The notes beneath the pieces are model-generated. The model had not been told where the DNA came from. It searched no databases and saw only the letters and a list, made by a program, of their open reading frames with translations. From Bacilli bacterium (GTDB lineage Bacteria; Bacillota_I; Bacilli_A; MAG-NZ), in NCBI GenBank assembly GCA_018401215.1, contig JAGYLA010000003.1, forward strand, positions 1 through 53,220: DNA of 53,220 nucleotides, given 5' to 3'. Numbering within the stretch: position 1 is the first letter of the stretch; every line of letters starts with the position of its first letter. Position numbers and translations under genes: made by a program. Of the stretch, positions 1 to 10,769 are shown in pieces.

Positions 1-2
1 AA

Positions 3-200
3 ACCAAAGACGATACGATCGATCAAGTTGTCGGTGTCAAAGTGTTAAAGAAACTCGGTGATGCGGTTGCGATTGGTGATGTCTTGTTTGAGGTTCATGC
101 TCAAACCAAGCGAACCGATGTCGAAGAGATGTTACTGCAAAGTGTGACGATTTCTGACACCGCGACGGTTCCACCACTGATTTATGATGTGATACGCTAA
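3..200 (+). CDS. pdp: Pyrimidine-nucleoside phosphorylase, C-terminal fragment (5' end outside window)
   Basis: Frame from base 3 reads TKDDTIDQVVGVKVLKKLGDAVAIGDVLFEVHAQ...PPLIYDVIR*, resembling the C-terminal domain of Pdp/DeoA; stop overlaps the next ATG (taATG). Confidence 0.75.
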   Translation, partial: TKDDTIDQVVGVKVLKKLGDAVAIGDVLFEVHAQTKRTDVEEMLLQSVTISDTATVPPLIYDVIR

Positions 201-910
201 TGGAACGCTTGCAAAAAGTGATTGCCCAAAGCGGGTATTGCTCACGTCGTAAAGCCGAAGAACTGATCTTACTCGGGCAAGTCAAAGTCAACGGTGTGGT
301 CGTGAAGACATTACCCGTGATGGTTGCCCGTGGTGATGCGATTACGGTAAACGGTGAAGCGCTACTCAAAGAAGACAAAGAATACTTTGTGTTATACAAG
401 CCCAAACAAGTTTTAAGCAGCGTCAAAGACGACCGTGGTCGCCCTTGTGCGGTGGACTTGGTTCAGGCATCATCGCGAATTTATCCGGTGGGTCGATTGG
501 ATTATGACACCTCAGGTGTGTTACTACTTAGCTCCGATGGTGATTTTACACAGTACTTGACGCATCCATCTGCAGGTGTGGAAAAAGAGTATGCGGTCCG
601 TGTCAAAGGTCACGTCACCAAAGACGTTCTAAAGCAAATGCAAAAGGGCATGACGCTAGAAGGTGAAACCCTTCGGCCCGTTGTTGTTAAATTGATTGAT
701 TTTGACAAGGAAAAGCAAATCTCGAAACTCGAAATGATTCTCAAAGAGGGTAAGAATCGGCAAATCAAACGCATGATGCAAGCGTTTGGTTATACGGTGA
801 CCTCACTTCGCCGAACCCGCGTCGGTCCAGTTACCCTGCAAGGACTAAAAATTGGCGAACATCGCCGGTTAAAAATTCATGAGATCAAACAGTTGATGTT
901 AAAAAAATAA
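200..910 (+). CDS. rluB: Ribosomal large subunit pseudouridine synthase B family
   Basis: N-terminal S4-like MERLQKVIAQSGYCSRRKAEELI and GRLDYDTSGVLLLSSDG catalytic motif. Confidence 0.9.
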   Translation: MERLQKVIAQSGYCSRRKAEELILLGQVKVNGVVVKTLPVMVARGDAITVNGEALLKEDKEYFVLYKPKQVLSSVKDDRGRPCAVDLVQASSRIYPVGRLDYDTSGVLLLSSDGDFTQYLTHPSAGVEKEYAVRVKGHVTKDVLKQMQKGMTLEGETLRPVVVKLIDFDKEKQISKLEMILKEGKNRQIKRMMQAFGYTVTSLRRTRVGPVTLQGLKIGEHRRLKIHEIKQLMLKK

Positions 911-934
911 ACGACTCCTTGGAGTCGTTTTTAT
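911..934 (+). terminator. Rho-independent terminator after rluB
   Basis: acgactccttggagtcgtttttat hairpin plus T-tract. Confidence 0.8.
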
Positions 935-963
935 GTGGCCGTGCAAACCATAAAAAAAACGCC

Positions 964-1437
964 CTATTCAGGGCGTAATGCATCATAGAAGAACAAACCA
1001 AGGAGTGATAAGGGTAACCCTAGAAACAAGCTGCTAAACAGCAAATTAATCGCAACTAAGACAATCAGCCATTCTGACTGCGAATTGTATCCAAGCGTTG
1101 GAACCAAGACTTGTGTGAGCCAACTACCACCAACAAACAAGAAGGCAATCACTGTCACCACGGTGATCCACATAAAGTGGTCGCGGCGGCTCCATAATGA
1201 CAAGCCAATAGCTACAACAAGCAAACTGATGATACTTACAGGATTGCTCAAACGAAGCACTTCTTGAAAGGTGTCAACCAGTGATGAAAAGTAGATATTG
1301 GCTGCATCTGCATTGATTAAAATCGCAAAGCGTAAACTTGCGACTGCAAGGATGCCACTAATGGCCATCACGCCGATACGGCGCGTGAAATTAGATGAGC
1401 CCACTGCCAAACAAGGAGGCGAAGACAAGCGAGACAA
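964..1437 (-). CDS. Small multi-TM membrane protein of unknown function (true start may be about 1368)
   Basis: Hydrophobic ORF overlapping the 3' end of hppA; an internal Met (MAISGIL...) is an alternative start. Confidence 0.5.
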   Translation of the reverse strand: MSRLSSPPCLAVGSSNFTRRIGVMAISGILAVASLRFAILINADAANIYFSSLVDTFQEVLRLSNPVSIISLLVVAIGLSLWSRRDHFMWITVVTVIAFLFVGGSWLTQVLVPTLGYNSQSEWLIVLVAINLLFSSLFLGLPLSLLGLFFYDALRPE

Positions 1438-3403
1438 TCGTCATTAATTTAATGAAGATGTTTAAACTTGGTCCTGCCGTATCTTTGAAGGGGTCACCCA
1501 CGGTATCTCCAGTGACACCAGCTTTGTGAGCTTCGGTTCCTGAGCCACCTTGAAGTTCAATGTATTTTTTCGCATTGTCCCAAGCGCCACCTGAATTTGC
1601 CAAGTAAATCGCAAGCATCAGTCCGGTGCCAAGTGATCCAGCTAACATCCCACCAAGTGCTTCAGCTCCAAGCAAGAAGCCAACGAAGACGGGAATCCCA
1701 ATCGCTAAGATTCCTGGGACAATCATTTCTTTCAGGGAAGCATCGGTAGAGATCCCCACACACGATGCATAATCAGGAATCGTTGTGCCTTCTCGTACTC
1801 CAGGAATGTCACGAAACTGTCGGCGCACTTCATTGATCATGCTCGTTGCGGCACGGCCCACCGAGTCAATGGTTAAAGCACTAAACAAGAAGGGTAACAT
1901 GGCCCCAATGATTAAGCCACTAGTGACCTCAGGAACGTTCAAACTGATTGATTCCACGCCCGCTGCTGTCGTGAAGCTGACAAACAACGCCAAGGCCGTC
2001 AAAGCAGCACTACCAACGGCAAAGCCTTTGCCAATTGCTGCTGTGGTATTGCCAACACTATCGAGTTGATCGGTGATTTTACGAACCGATTCTTTCATTT
2101 CACTCATTTGCGCAATGCCACCCGCGTTATCTGCAATGGGACCATACGCATCGATCGCAATGGTCATTCCAGCGGTAGATAGCATTCCAACACTTGCTAA
2201 GGCAATCCCATATAGACCTGCAAAGTTATTGGCAAGAAGAATCCCAGCGACAATAATGATGGCAGGAATCATGGTTGATTTCATCCCGACTGCCGTTCCC
2301 GCAATGATGTTTGTCGCATGCCCGGTTTGCGATTGTTCGGCAATGCGCTGAACGGGTTTATATTCTGCTGAAGTATAATATTCGGTGGTTTTACCAATCG
2401 CTAGTCCGACTAAGACCCCCACAGTGACGACGATGAATGGATTGAATTCATCAAACAATAAACTCGAACCAATTGCTGCAACAAGAATCACAATGATGCT
2501 TGCGACATAATTTGCTCGCTCCAATGCTTTTTGTGGATGGGACGTTGTTTTACTTGACACCATTAAACTACCTGCCACCGAAGCAACAATTCCCGTCAAT
2601 GCGAGCAAGAACGGATACAACACTGCCGCATTTGGCATTGCATTGTCTTGTAAGACATAGGTAATGCTTAAGCCCAGTGCAGCAATGATCGAACCAACAA
2701 ACGATTCAAACAAATCGGCACCCATCCCAGCAACATCACCGACGTTGTCCCCAACGTTATCTGCGATGACTGCGGGATTGCGGTGATCGTCTTCGGGAAT
2801 CCCGGCTTCGATTTTCCCTACAAGGTCCGCGCCGACGTCAGCAGCTTTGGTATAAATTCCCCCACCAACACGGGCAAACAAGGCAATACTAGATGCGCCT
2901 AAGGCAAATCCTGTTAAATATTGAATGGAGGTCACAGGGTCAACGTCAAGCAACAAAGTAAAAGGAACGTATAGAATGAGCAGTCCAAGCAGTCCCAATG
3001 AGACCACGGAAAGACCCATAATGGTTCCCCCACGAAAGGCAATTTGTAACGCACTTCCCATGCCATTTGCACTTGCCCCTTGGGCGGTGCGAACATTGGC
3101 TTTGGTTGCTGCTTGCATTCCGACATATCCAGCTAATGTGGAAAAGCTACTACCTAATAAATAGGCAATTGCTGTTTGGACGTTTAAGACCACAGCAATG
3201 ATGACAAATAAAATGGCAACAAAGACCACCAAAATTCGATATTCTTGTCGCAAGAAGGTATTCGAGCCTTCTTGAATGTATGCAGCAATTTCTTTCATTC
3301 GAGCGGTTCCTGCATCTTGACGCTGAATCCAGCGATATAAATAAAGAGCATATCCGACTCCAAGTAATGAGACAATAAATCCTACAATATAAATGATTGA
3401 CAT
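1391..3403 (-). CDS. hppA: Membrane-bound (vacuolar-type) pyrophosphatase, H+ or Na+ pumping
   Basis: [20 protein letters not shown] signature, [24 protein letters not shown] and [17 protein letters not shown]-terminal motif. Confidence 0.95.
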   Translation of the reverse strand: MSIIYIVGFIVSLLGVGYALYLYRWIQRQDAGTARMKEIAAYIQEGSNTFLRQEYRILVVFVAILFVIIAVVLNVQTAIAYLLGSSFSTLAGYVGMQAATKANVRTAQGASANGMGSALQIAFRGGTIMGLSVVSLGLLGLLILYVPFTLLLDVDPVTSIQYLTGFALGASSIALFARVGGGIYTKAADVGADLVGKIEAGIPEDDHRNPAVIADNVGDNVGDVAGMGADLFESFVGSIIAALGLSITYVLQDNAMPNAAVLYPFLLALTGIVASVAGSLMVSSKTTSHPQKALERANYVASIIVILVAAIGSSLLFDEFNPFIVVTVGVLVGLAIGKTTEYYTSAEYKPVQRIAEQSQTGHATNIIAGTAVGMKSTMIPAIIIVAGILLANNFAGLYGIALASVGMLSTAGMTIAIDAYGPIADNAGGIAQMSEMKESVRKITDQLDSVGNTTAAIGKGFAVGSAALTALALFVSFTTAAGVESISLNVPEVTSGLIIGAMLPFLFSALTIDSVGRAATSMINEVRRQFRDIPGVREGTTIPDYASCVGISTDASLKEMIVPGILAIGIPVFVGFLLGAEALGGMLAGSLGTGLMLAIYLANSGGAWDNAKKYIELQGGSGTEAHKAGVTGDTVGDPFKDTAGPSLNIFIKLMTIVSLVFASLFGSGLI

Positions 3404-3526
3404 AGCTTCCTCACATAGACATTTTTTTAATCATATCAAAATTCGAGCACGTGTAGTAGTGCACCTTTAAATAACCAACATTGGAGAATGTGACAATGTT
3501 TGATGGTATGATGTATAATGTTGGCA

Positions 3527-4204
3527 ATGGAAACGAACATACAAATCGCCATTGATGGCCCTGCTGGGTCTGGTAAATCGACCATTGCAAAGGCGATTGC
3601 TAGTCAGCTGCAGTTAACTCATATTGATACCGGTGCAATGTACCGCGCTGTGACGCTTGAAGCGATGGAGCGCGGCATCGATTTATCGAACTCTGCTGCA
3701 TATGATTTTTTGGCGTCGATTCAAGTTCGTTTCACTAACAATAAAATATACCTTAATGAAGTCGATGTGACAACTAAAATCCATCGACCTGAAGTAAGTG
3801 AGCGAGTCTCAACCGTTGCTGCTCACAAGGTCGTACGCGATTACATGGTTCAAATACAACAACAAGCAGCGGCCGAAGGCCGCATTATTATGGATGGTCG
3901 AGACATCGGAACAATTGTTTTACCCAATGCATTCATTAAAATATTTCTGAGTGCCTCAGTCGAAGAACGGGCCCGTCGTCGATTAACCGATTACCACGCC
4001 CAAGGCATTGATATGAACATTCAGACATTGATCGATGACATCAACAAACGCGATCACATCGACAGCACACGAAACATCAATCCGTTACGCAAAGCGGACG
4101 ATGCCGTGTTGTTTGATACAACCAACACCAGCATCGAAGAAAGTGTTACACAATTAATTGAACTCATCCGTCAGCGAGGAAAAGAACATGGATATCAACT
4201 TTAA
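3527..4204 (+). CDS. cmk: Cytidylate kinase
   Basis: METNIQIAIDGPAGSGKSTIAKAIA, DGRDIGTIVLPNA; precedes the S1-domain gene and der. Confidence 0.93.
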   Translation: METNIQIAIDGPAGSGKSTIAKAIASQLQLTHIDTGAMYRAVTLEAMERGIDLSNSAAYDFLASIQVRFTNNKIYLNEVDVTTKIHRPEVSERVSTVAAHKVVRDYMVQIQQQAAAEGRIIMDGRDIGTIVLPNAFIKIFLSASVEERARRRLTDYHAQGIDMNIQTLIDDINKRDHIDSTRNINPLRKADDAVLFDTTNTSIEESVTQLIELIRQRGKEHGYQL

Positions 4205-5768
4205 GACATTGAAAGTCGGCCAAACGGTCGTCGGTACCGTAATCAATGTCAATCAAAATGAAATACGACTTGATTTGCAATCTAGCTTAGAGGGCCAAAT
4301 TTATTTGGACCAATATGATACCGAAAGTCACGATAGTTTTGTCGGTTTAATCGAAGAAGGTGATCAAGTTCAAGCGGTCGTCAAAAAAATTGATGAGACG
4401 CATGGACAAGTCTTGTTGTCGCGCATATCGTTACTGCAAGAAGAGTCCTTAAAACAACTCGTTGCGACCAAACAAGACCAACGATTGCTGACCGCCACAC
4501 CGCATTCAGCGAACGAACATGGATTGCTCTTTAAATTGTATGGCTTTGAAGCGTTCATGCACATCTCTCAAGTCGACTTCAACGTCACCGACTTGGCACC
4601 GTTTCTAAAGCAAGAGCTCATGTTTTATGTCACTGATGTCGACATGAACAAACGCAGCATTAAGTTATCCCGTACAAAGTATCTTGTCGAACAACGAAAC
4701 CAACACAAAGAAGACGAATACGAACAACTCACAATTGGTAACACTTACCAAGTAACAATCCAAGACATCAAATCGTTTGGAGTGTTTGTTGATTTTACTT
4801 ACAACCGAGGCTTTTTACCACTTGGTGAAATCGCCCACGAACATGTATCTGATCCCTCACAATACATCAAAGTTGGTGACGTGGTTGAGGTCAAGTTGAT
4901 TGAAAAGAAACTCCAAAAAAACAAACCACGGATTACCGTATCGCGCAAACGATTATTAGATACCCCATTTGATTTGTTCGCCAAAAGCCACAAAAAAGGA
5001 CAAACCGTTCAAGCAACGGTGATCAATAAATTGCCATTTGGGTTGATTGTTGAAGTGGCTCCCCATGTGACTGGCTTGCTGCATGATAATGAAATTAGTT
5101 TCAATCCCAATGACAACTTCAAAGCAAGCGTCGTTCATGGAACAACGCTTGATGTCGCGATTTTATCGATTGACAAGGCAAAACAACGCATCAGCTTAAG
5201 TAAAAAAGCACTCGAAAACAATCCATGGAAGAACGTCACGGTTCGTCGCGGGGATGTTGTTTCTGCGGTGGTTAGTGAAATTAACATTGGCAAGGGCTTT
5301 ACCGTCAATGTCCAAGGGGTCGATGCAGTCTTGCCGGTGAGCGAACTCAAAGAAGGTCCAGTTGGCAAATTAGAAGAACTGTATGCGATTGGTGACACCA
5401 TTGATGTGGTGGTATCCAAATGCTTTCCCGATGAATGGGTGTTAGAAGTTAGTGTTCTTCAACTGCAAAGCCAACGCGAACGCAAGCAGTTTGATACCTA
5501 CATCAAAACCCAAGAAACACGAAGTGTGACCTTAGGGGATTTGTTTGGCAATGTCTTAGAAAAAAAACGTTCCTCAGCAAAGTCTGCAAAGAGCGCACCA
5601 GTTAAAGCAACCGCCAAACCGGCACCTAAACCCGCGGCACCCGTCAAGGCAAGCGCCAGTGATGTTGCGTCTATGAATGTCAAAGAACTCAAAGAACTCG
5701 CCAAAACCAAAGGCATCGCCGGCTATTCCACGATGAAAAAAGCCGATTTAATTGCGGCGTTACAATAG
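4188..5768 (+). CDS. S1 RNA-binding repeat protein (ribosomal protein S1-like) with C-terminal Rho_N/SAP-like motif
   Basis: Repeated S1-type segments (VGQTVVGTVINVNQNEIRLDL, KSFGVFVDFTYNRGFLPLGEI, LPFGLIVEVAPHVTGLLHDNE, INIGKGFTVNVQGVDAVLPVSEL); C-terminus MNVKELKELAKTKGIAGYSTMKKADLIAALQ. Confidence 0.85.
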   Translation: MDINFKTLKVGQTVVGTVINVNQNEIRLDLQSSLEGQIYLDQYDTESHDSFVGLIEEGDQVQAVVKKIDETHGQVLLSRISLLQEESLKQLVATKQDQRLLTATPHSANEHGLLFKLYGFEAFMHISQVDFNVTDLAPFLKQELMFYVTDVDMNKRSIKLSRTKYLVEQRNQHKEDEYEQLTIGNTYQVTIQDIKSFGVFVDFTYNRGFLPLGEIAHEHVSDPSQYIKVGDVVEVKLIEKKLQKNKPRITVSRKRLLDTPFDLFAKSHKKGQTVQATVINKLPFGLIVEVAPHVTGLLHDNEISFNPNDNFKASVVHGTTLDVAILSIDKAKQRISLSKKALENNPWKNVTVRRGDVVSAVVSEINIGKGFTVNVQGVDAVLPVSELKEGPVGKLEELYAIGDTIDVVVSKCFPDEWVLEVSVLQLQSQRERKQFDTYIKTQETRSVTLGDLFGNVLEKKRSSAKSAKSAPVKATAKPAPKPAAPVKASASDVASMNVKELKELAKTKGIAGYSTMKKADLIAALQ

Positions 5769-5778
5769 GAGACAAGGA

Positions 5779-7083
5779 ATGATTCCGACTGTTGCGATAG
5801 TCGGTCGCCCGAATGTTGGTAAATCAACGCTCTTCAATCGATTGATTGGCGAGCGTTTGTCCATTGTTGATGATGTCGCTGGGGTGACTCGAGACCGAAT
5901 ATATGCCAAAGCCGAATGGTTAACCCGTTCGTTTTCGGTCATTGATACCGGCGGATTGACGTTAGACAATGTACCTTACATCGAAGAGATCAAAGCCCAA
6001 GTCGAGGTTGCGATTGAAGAAGCCCAAGTCATCTTGATGGTTTGCGATGGCCGTGCAATGGTGTCTGATGAAGACGAATCGATTGCTCGGATGCTTCAAG
6101 CCACCAACAAACCGATTGTCTTGGCATTAAACAAATTAGATTCAGCGGCCTTTCAAGACCGTATTTATGATTATTACACGTTAGGCTTGGGTGATCCCAT
6201 GCCGATTTCTTGTGAACACGGAATTGGGATTGGCGATTTGCTAGATCAAGTTGTCGGTTTATTGCCGGTTGCGGATGAACTGGAAGAAGACGCAACGATT
6301 CGCTTTAGCGTCATTGGTCAACCAAATGTTGGTAAAAGCAGCATTACCAATGCCATACTAGGAGAAAAGCGCGTCATTGTCTCTGAAATACAAGGCACCA
6401 CCACCGATTCGATCGATACACCCTTTGTTCGTGGTGATGACGATTTTGTCATTATTGACACCGCGGGAATTCGTAAAAGCGGTAAAATCATGGAAGGCAC
6501 CGAGAAATACGCGGTCCTGCGAGCCATGCGAGCGATCGAACGCTCGAATGTTTGTGTGTTATTGATTGACGCAAAACTTGGCATCCAAGATCAAGACAAG
6601 AAGATCATCGGCTTTGCCAAAGAGGCTCAAAAGGCCGTCGTCATTGCCGTCAACAAATGGGACTTGCTCGACAAAACCAACGAGACGGCGAGTCGCTGGA
6701 CCAAAGAAATCGAAAGCCACTTTTTGTTTATTCGCTATGCTCCTGTTGTCTTTGTCTCGGCGTTAACAAAAAAAGGGGTCAGTTCATTGCTAGAAACCAT
6801 CAAGGACGTCTATGCAAACTATCAATTGCGAGTGTCCACTCACGAATTGAACGATGCATTACAAGACGCTTTCTTTCAACAACAACCACCAATCTTCCAA
6901 GGTGGTCGATTGAGCTTAAAATACGCAACACAAGTTGCGACCGCACCGCCAACGGTTGTATTGTTTGTGAACGATCCAGAGTATGCTCATTTTTCCTACA
7001 TGCGCTTCTTAGAAAATCAATTTCGAGCCCATTGGCCGATCCCTGGAAGTCCGATTCAGTTCGTGCTACGTAAGCGTGCTTAA
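5779..7083 (+). CDS. der: Ribosome biogenesis GTPase Der (EngA), two tandem GTPase domains
   Basis: Two P-loops (GRPNVGKSTLFNR and GQPNVGKSSITNAI) and C-terminal KH-like region. Confidence 0.97.
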   Translation: MIPTVAIVGRPNVGKSTLFNRLIGERLSIVDDVAGVTRDRIYAKAEWLTRSFSVIDTGGLTLDNVPYIEEIKAQVEVAIEEAQVILMVCDGRAMVSDEDESIARMLQATNKPIVLALNKLDSAAFQDRIYDYYTLGLGDPMPISCEHGIGIGDLLDQVVGLLPVADELEEDATIRFSVIGQPNVGKSSITNAILGEKRVIVSEIQGTTTDSIDTPFVRGDDDFVIIDTAGIRKSGKIMEGTEKYAVLRAMRAIERSNVCVLLIDAKLGIQDQDKKIIGFAKEAQKAVVIAVNKWDLLDKTNETASRWTKEIESHFLFIRYAPVVFVSALTKKGVSSLLETIKDVYANYQLRVSTHELNDALQDAFFQQQPPIFQGGRLSLKYATQVATAPPTVVLFVNDPEYAHFSYMRFLENQFRAHWPIPGSPIQFVLRKRA

Positions 7084-7180
7084 ATCAGCCAATAAATCAC
7101 ATTAACTATGAAAATATGATGCAAAACCGGCGATTTCACATGATTTTTATAAAATAAATCAAAAAAAACGTTGAATTCCC

Positions 7181-7209
7181 TTGTTATTACTTAACAAAGT
7201 CTTTATAAT
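7181..7209 (+). promoter_or_regulatory. Predicted sigma-A promoter of hup
   Basis: TTGTTA (7181-7186), 17-bp spacer, TATAAT (7204-7209). Confidence 0.7.
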
Positions 7210-7243
7210 CACTGTAGAAATACAAATTTTAGGAGGATTTCCA

Positions 7244-7516
7244 ATGAAAAAAACAGAATTGGTTGCTGCAATTGCTGCAAGTGCTGGATTGAGCAAAAAA
7301 GACGCTGAATCGGCATTGAATGCATTTGTTGCTAGTGTAACTAAAGCTTTGAAAAAAGGCGATAAAGTAACACTCACTGGATTTGGTACTTTCGAAACAC
7401 GTAAACGCGCTGCTCGTGAAGGACGTAACCCACGTACTGGCGAAAAAATCAAAATTGCTGCTCAAAAATCTCCTGCTTTCAAAGCTGGTAAAGCGTTGAA
7501 AGACGCAGTAAAATAG
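7244..7516 (+). CDS. hup: DNA-binding protein HU
   Basis: [67 protein letters not shown]. Confidence 0.97.
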   Translation: MKKTELVAAIAASAGLSKKDAESALNAFVASVTKALKKGDKVTLTGFGTFETRKRAAREGRNPRTGEKIKIAAQKSPAFKAGKALKDAVK

Positions 7517-7525
7517 TAGCAACGA

Positions 7526-7553
7526 GCGCCATCATTTGATGGCGTTTTTTTTT
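7526..7553 (+). terminator. Terminator of hup
   Basis: cgccatcatttgatggcg followed by a T-run. Confidence 0.85.
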
Positions 7554-7602
7554 GCCTATTGGTGTAAATGCTTGGTATAATAGGTTTTACTAAGGAGGCG
7601 TT

Positions 7603-8115
7603 ATGGACTTAAATAAATTCATTGCAGATGTACCTGATTTTCCCAAACCTGGGATCTTGTTCAAAGACATTACTCCACTGATGGCCAATGGGGAAGCGTA
7701 CCAATTTGCAACGAATGAGTTTGTTGCCTATGCGAAACTTCAAGGTGCAACCTTGATTGTAGGTCCAGAAGCCCGTGGCTTTATTTTTGGTTGTCCGATT
7801 GCTACACAAATGGGTATTGGCTTTGTGCCAGTGCGTAAACCCGGTAAATTACCGCGGGCAACGGTCGATCAAGAATACGACTTGGAATATGGTACGAATG
7901 TTTTATCGATGCACAACGATGCCATTTCAAATGGTGAGAAGGTGCTAATCGTCGATGATTTACTGGCGACTGGCGGTACAATGAAAGCAACCATCGATTT
8001 GGTGGAACAATTAGGTGGTAAAGTCGTTGGATTGGCATTCTTGATTGAACTGTCATTTCTAAATGGTCGCGATAAACTCCAAGGATATCCCATCAAAAGC
8101 TTACTTAAGTACTAA
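7603..8115 (+). CDS. apt: Adenine phosphoribosyltransferase
   Basis: [30 protein letters not shown]. Confidence 0.97.
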   Translation: MDLNKFIADVPDFPKPGILFKDITPLMANGEAYQFATNEFVAYAKLQGATLIVGPEARGFIFGCPIATQMGIGFVPVRKPGKLPRATVDQEYDLEYGTNVLSMHNDAISNGEKVLIVDDLLATGGTMKATIDLVEQLGGKVVGLAFLIELSFLNGRDKLQGYPIKSLLKY

Positions 8116-8127
8116 TTTGAGGTTTCC

Positions 8128-10293
8128 ATGCATACGTTTCATGAAGTAATGGACAACGCAAAATCATACATTTCAAACCCAGAGCATCTTGCGCTTATCG
8201 AAGATGCTTTTGAATATGCAAAAATGCTACACCAAGGCCAATTGCGTCATTCTGGCGATGCATACATTCAGCATCCTGTTGATGTCGCCTACATTTTGAC
8301 AGAATATCAAACCGGACCTGCGACCATCATCTCTGGCTTGCTTCACGACGTATTAGAAGACACTCCTGCGACGTTTCAAGAGCTGATTGAGCGTTACGGG
8401 GAAGATACGGCTGATATTGTTCAAGGTGTCACGAAACTCACCAGCTTAAGTTTCACCTCAAAAGACAAAAACATCGCGGAAAATCACATGAAAATGATGC
8501 TCGCGATGACTGAAGATATCCGTGTGATTGTGGTTAAGTTAGCGGACCGCTTGCACAACATGCGAACGATTGAATACTTGCCTGAGGACCGGGTATTGCC
8601 GAAGTGCCGTGAAACCATGGACATCTTTGTGCCGCTAGCTCATCGCCTTGGGATGTATCGTTTGAAAGCCGAACTGGAAGACATCGCATTCAAATACTTG
8701 GATCCAACCAACTACGATCTCGTCAATGCAAACTTGGAATTGACCAAAGCTCAGCGTGATCAAGACTTGGAAGACATCGTTGAAGACTTTACCAAGCATT
8801 TGGATGCGGAATCGATTGACTATGAGATCAAAGCACGAATCAAAAACATTCATTCGATTGCGAAGAAGATGCGCACCAAAGGCAAAGACTTTTATGAGAT
8901 TTTTGACTTGCTAGCGCTACGTATCATTGTTAGCTCTGAAGAAGAGTGTTATCGCACCCTTGGCATCATTCATCACCACTACAAACCGATTCCTAAGCGA
9001 TTCAAAGATTACATTGCGATTCCCAAAGCAAACATGTATCAATCCCTTCACACGACGATTTTGACGGATCATGGTAAAGTCTTTGAAATTCAAATCCGGA
9101 CTGCAATGATGGACGCCGTCGCCGAAATCGGGATTGCTGCACACTGGGCCTACAAAGAAGGCAAAACCAAACAAATCGAACAAGAAGAGATTGCCAAATC
9201 ACTTCAGTGGTATGGCAACATGGTTCGCCAAGTCCAAGACGATGAGGACCCGCTTAGCAATGATGAATTATTGGATTCAATCAAAGAAGAACTTACCGCA
9301 AGTGTATTTGTCTTTACTCCTACGGGGGACGTACACATGTTGCCCAAAGGCGCGACCCCAATCGATTTTGCCTACCGTGTTCATACCAAGGTTGGTGACA
9401 CTTGTGTGGGCTCAATCGTCAACAACCGAATGGTGCCACTTGATTACGTATTAAACACGGGTGATATTTGCAACATCAAAACCAACAAAAACTCCAAAGG
9501 GCCGAGTGACACGTGGTTGAACATCGCGAAAACCTCACACGCTCGCAGTAAAATAAAAAACTTTATCAACAAACGCGACCGTGATTTGATGGTCGAAGCC
9601 GGCCGACGTAAGGTTGAAGAAGTCATCGATGAATATGATTTTGAACGCAAGATCGATGATGATTTGGTCCAAGAACACTATTCGACTCCGGATGTTCATG
9701 ATGTAGAGTCCTTGTATTTTGCGATTGGCAAAAACATCTTAAGTGCCCGTGGCGCGTTGAACAAGTTATCCGGTCGGATGGACGTGGAAAAAGACCCGAA
9801 TCGCTTGATTGATACGATCAACAAGCAAGTCGTCAAGTCGCGACCCAATAACATCCATGGCATCTTGGTCGAAGGACTGGATAATCCCAAAGTCAAACTG
9901 TCCAATTGCTGTAACCCAATTTCAGGTGACCCGATTGTCGGATACGTGTCCAAGGGCATGGGGATTGCGATTCACCGCGATCATTGTCCGAATGTGACCA
10001 ATAACACAGAACGCCACATTGGAGTCTCCTGGACCACCACGGACCAAGGAATTCGATACCCGGTCATGTTAAAGATTCAAGCAACTGCCTCCAACTCCTT
10101 GATGGTTGAAATCATCAATTATGTAGCGAGTACAAACGCTAGTGTATTAAACGTCAACACCAAACAAAACAAAAACGGTGAGGTGTTGATCAAACTCGGA
10201 CTGCATGTGTTTACAAGCGACTTGTTGGAAAAGGTCATGGTTGGCTTACGCAGTATCGCAAATGTGTATAGTGTGGAGCGAATGTACAAATGA
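8128..10293 (+). CDS. relA: (p)ppGpp synthetase/hydrolase (RelA/SpoT, long form)
   Basis: HD domain (HDVLEDT), synthetase, TGS and ACT regions in a 721-aa ORF between apt and dtd. Confidence 0.95.
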   Translation: MHTFHEVMDNAKSYISNPEHLALIEDAFEYAKMLHQGQLRHSGDAYIQHPVDVAYILTEYQTGPATIISGLLHDVLEDTPATFQELIERYGEDTADIVQGVTKLTSLSFTSKDKNIAENHMKMMLAMTEDIRVIVVKLADRLHNMRTIEYLPEDRVLPKCRETMDIFVPLAHRLGMYRLKAELEDIAFKYLDPTNYDLVNANLELTKAQRDQDLEDIVEDFTKHLDAESIDYEIKARIKNIHSIAKKMRTKGKDFYEIFDLLALRIIVSSEEECYRTLGIIHHHYKPIPKRFKDYIAIPKANMYQSLHTTILTDHGKVFEIQIRTAMMDAVAEIGIAAHWAYKEGKTKQIEQEEIAKSLQWYGNMVRQVQDDEDPLSNDELLDSIKEELTASVFVFTPTGDVHMLPKGATPIDFAYRVHTKVGDTCVGSIVNNRMVPLDYVLNTGDICNIKTNKNSKGPSDTWLNIAKTSHARSKIKNFINKRDRDLMVEAGRRKVEEVIDEYDFERKIDDDLVQEHYSTPDVHDVESLYFAIGKNILSARGALNKLSGRMDVEKDPNRLIDTINKQVVKSRPNNIHGILVEGLDNPKVKLSNCCNPISGDPIVGYVSKGMGIAIHRDHCPNVTNNTERHIGVSWTTTDQGIRYPVMLKIQATASNSLMVEIINYVASTNASVLNVNTKQNKNGEVLIKLGLHVFTSDLLEKVMVGLRSIANVYSVERMYK

Positions 10294-10727
10294 AAGTGGT
10301 TGTCCAACGCGTCAAGCAAGCATCTGTCAGCATCGATGGTGAGACAACGGGCCGGATTGGCCAAGGATTGGTCGTGTTGGTCGGATTCACAAGCACCGAT
10401 ACGTTAGAGACCATCGAACAACTGGCGAAAAAGATTGTCCAGTTACGAATTTTTGATGATGCCAATGGAGTCATGAATGTGAGCTTGCTCGATGGTGGCC
10501 ATGCCATCTTGAGCATTAGTCAATTTACGCTTTATGCTGACACGAAAAAAGGCAATCGACCCAGTTACGGCCTTGCTGCGCCAAGCGATCAAGCAATCCA
10601 CTTGTATCAACGCTTTAATCAAGCATTGTCGCAGTACTGCACGGTGGAAACGGGTCGCTTTGGTGCTGACATGCAAGTGTCACTAATCAATGATGGTCCC
10701 GTCACAATCCAGTTAGAACTGGATTGA
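10290..10727 (+). CDS. dtd: D-aminoacyl-tRNA deacylase
   Basis: MKVVVQRVKQASVSIDG...SQFTLYADTKKGNRPSY. Confidence 0.96.
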   Translation: MKVVVQRVKQASVSIDGETTGRIGQGLVVLVGFTSTDTLETIEQLAKKIVQLRIFDDANGVMNVSLLDGGHAILSISQFTLYADTKKGNRPSYGLAAPSDQAIHLYQRFNQALSQYCTVETGRFGADMQVSLINDGPVTIQLELD

Positions 10728-10769
10728 CAGCCTAAGCGCTTGTGATTACAATGAATTAACCTTGATGCC

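Noticed and set aside
1785-3164. Plus-strand ORFs opposite hppA (e.g. 1785-2069, 2073-2351, 2925-3164)
   Set aside because: Antisense to a well-supported gene, no recognisable domains; shadow ORFs.
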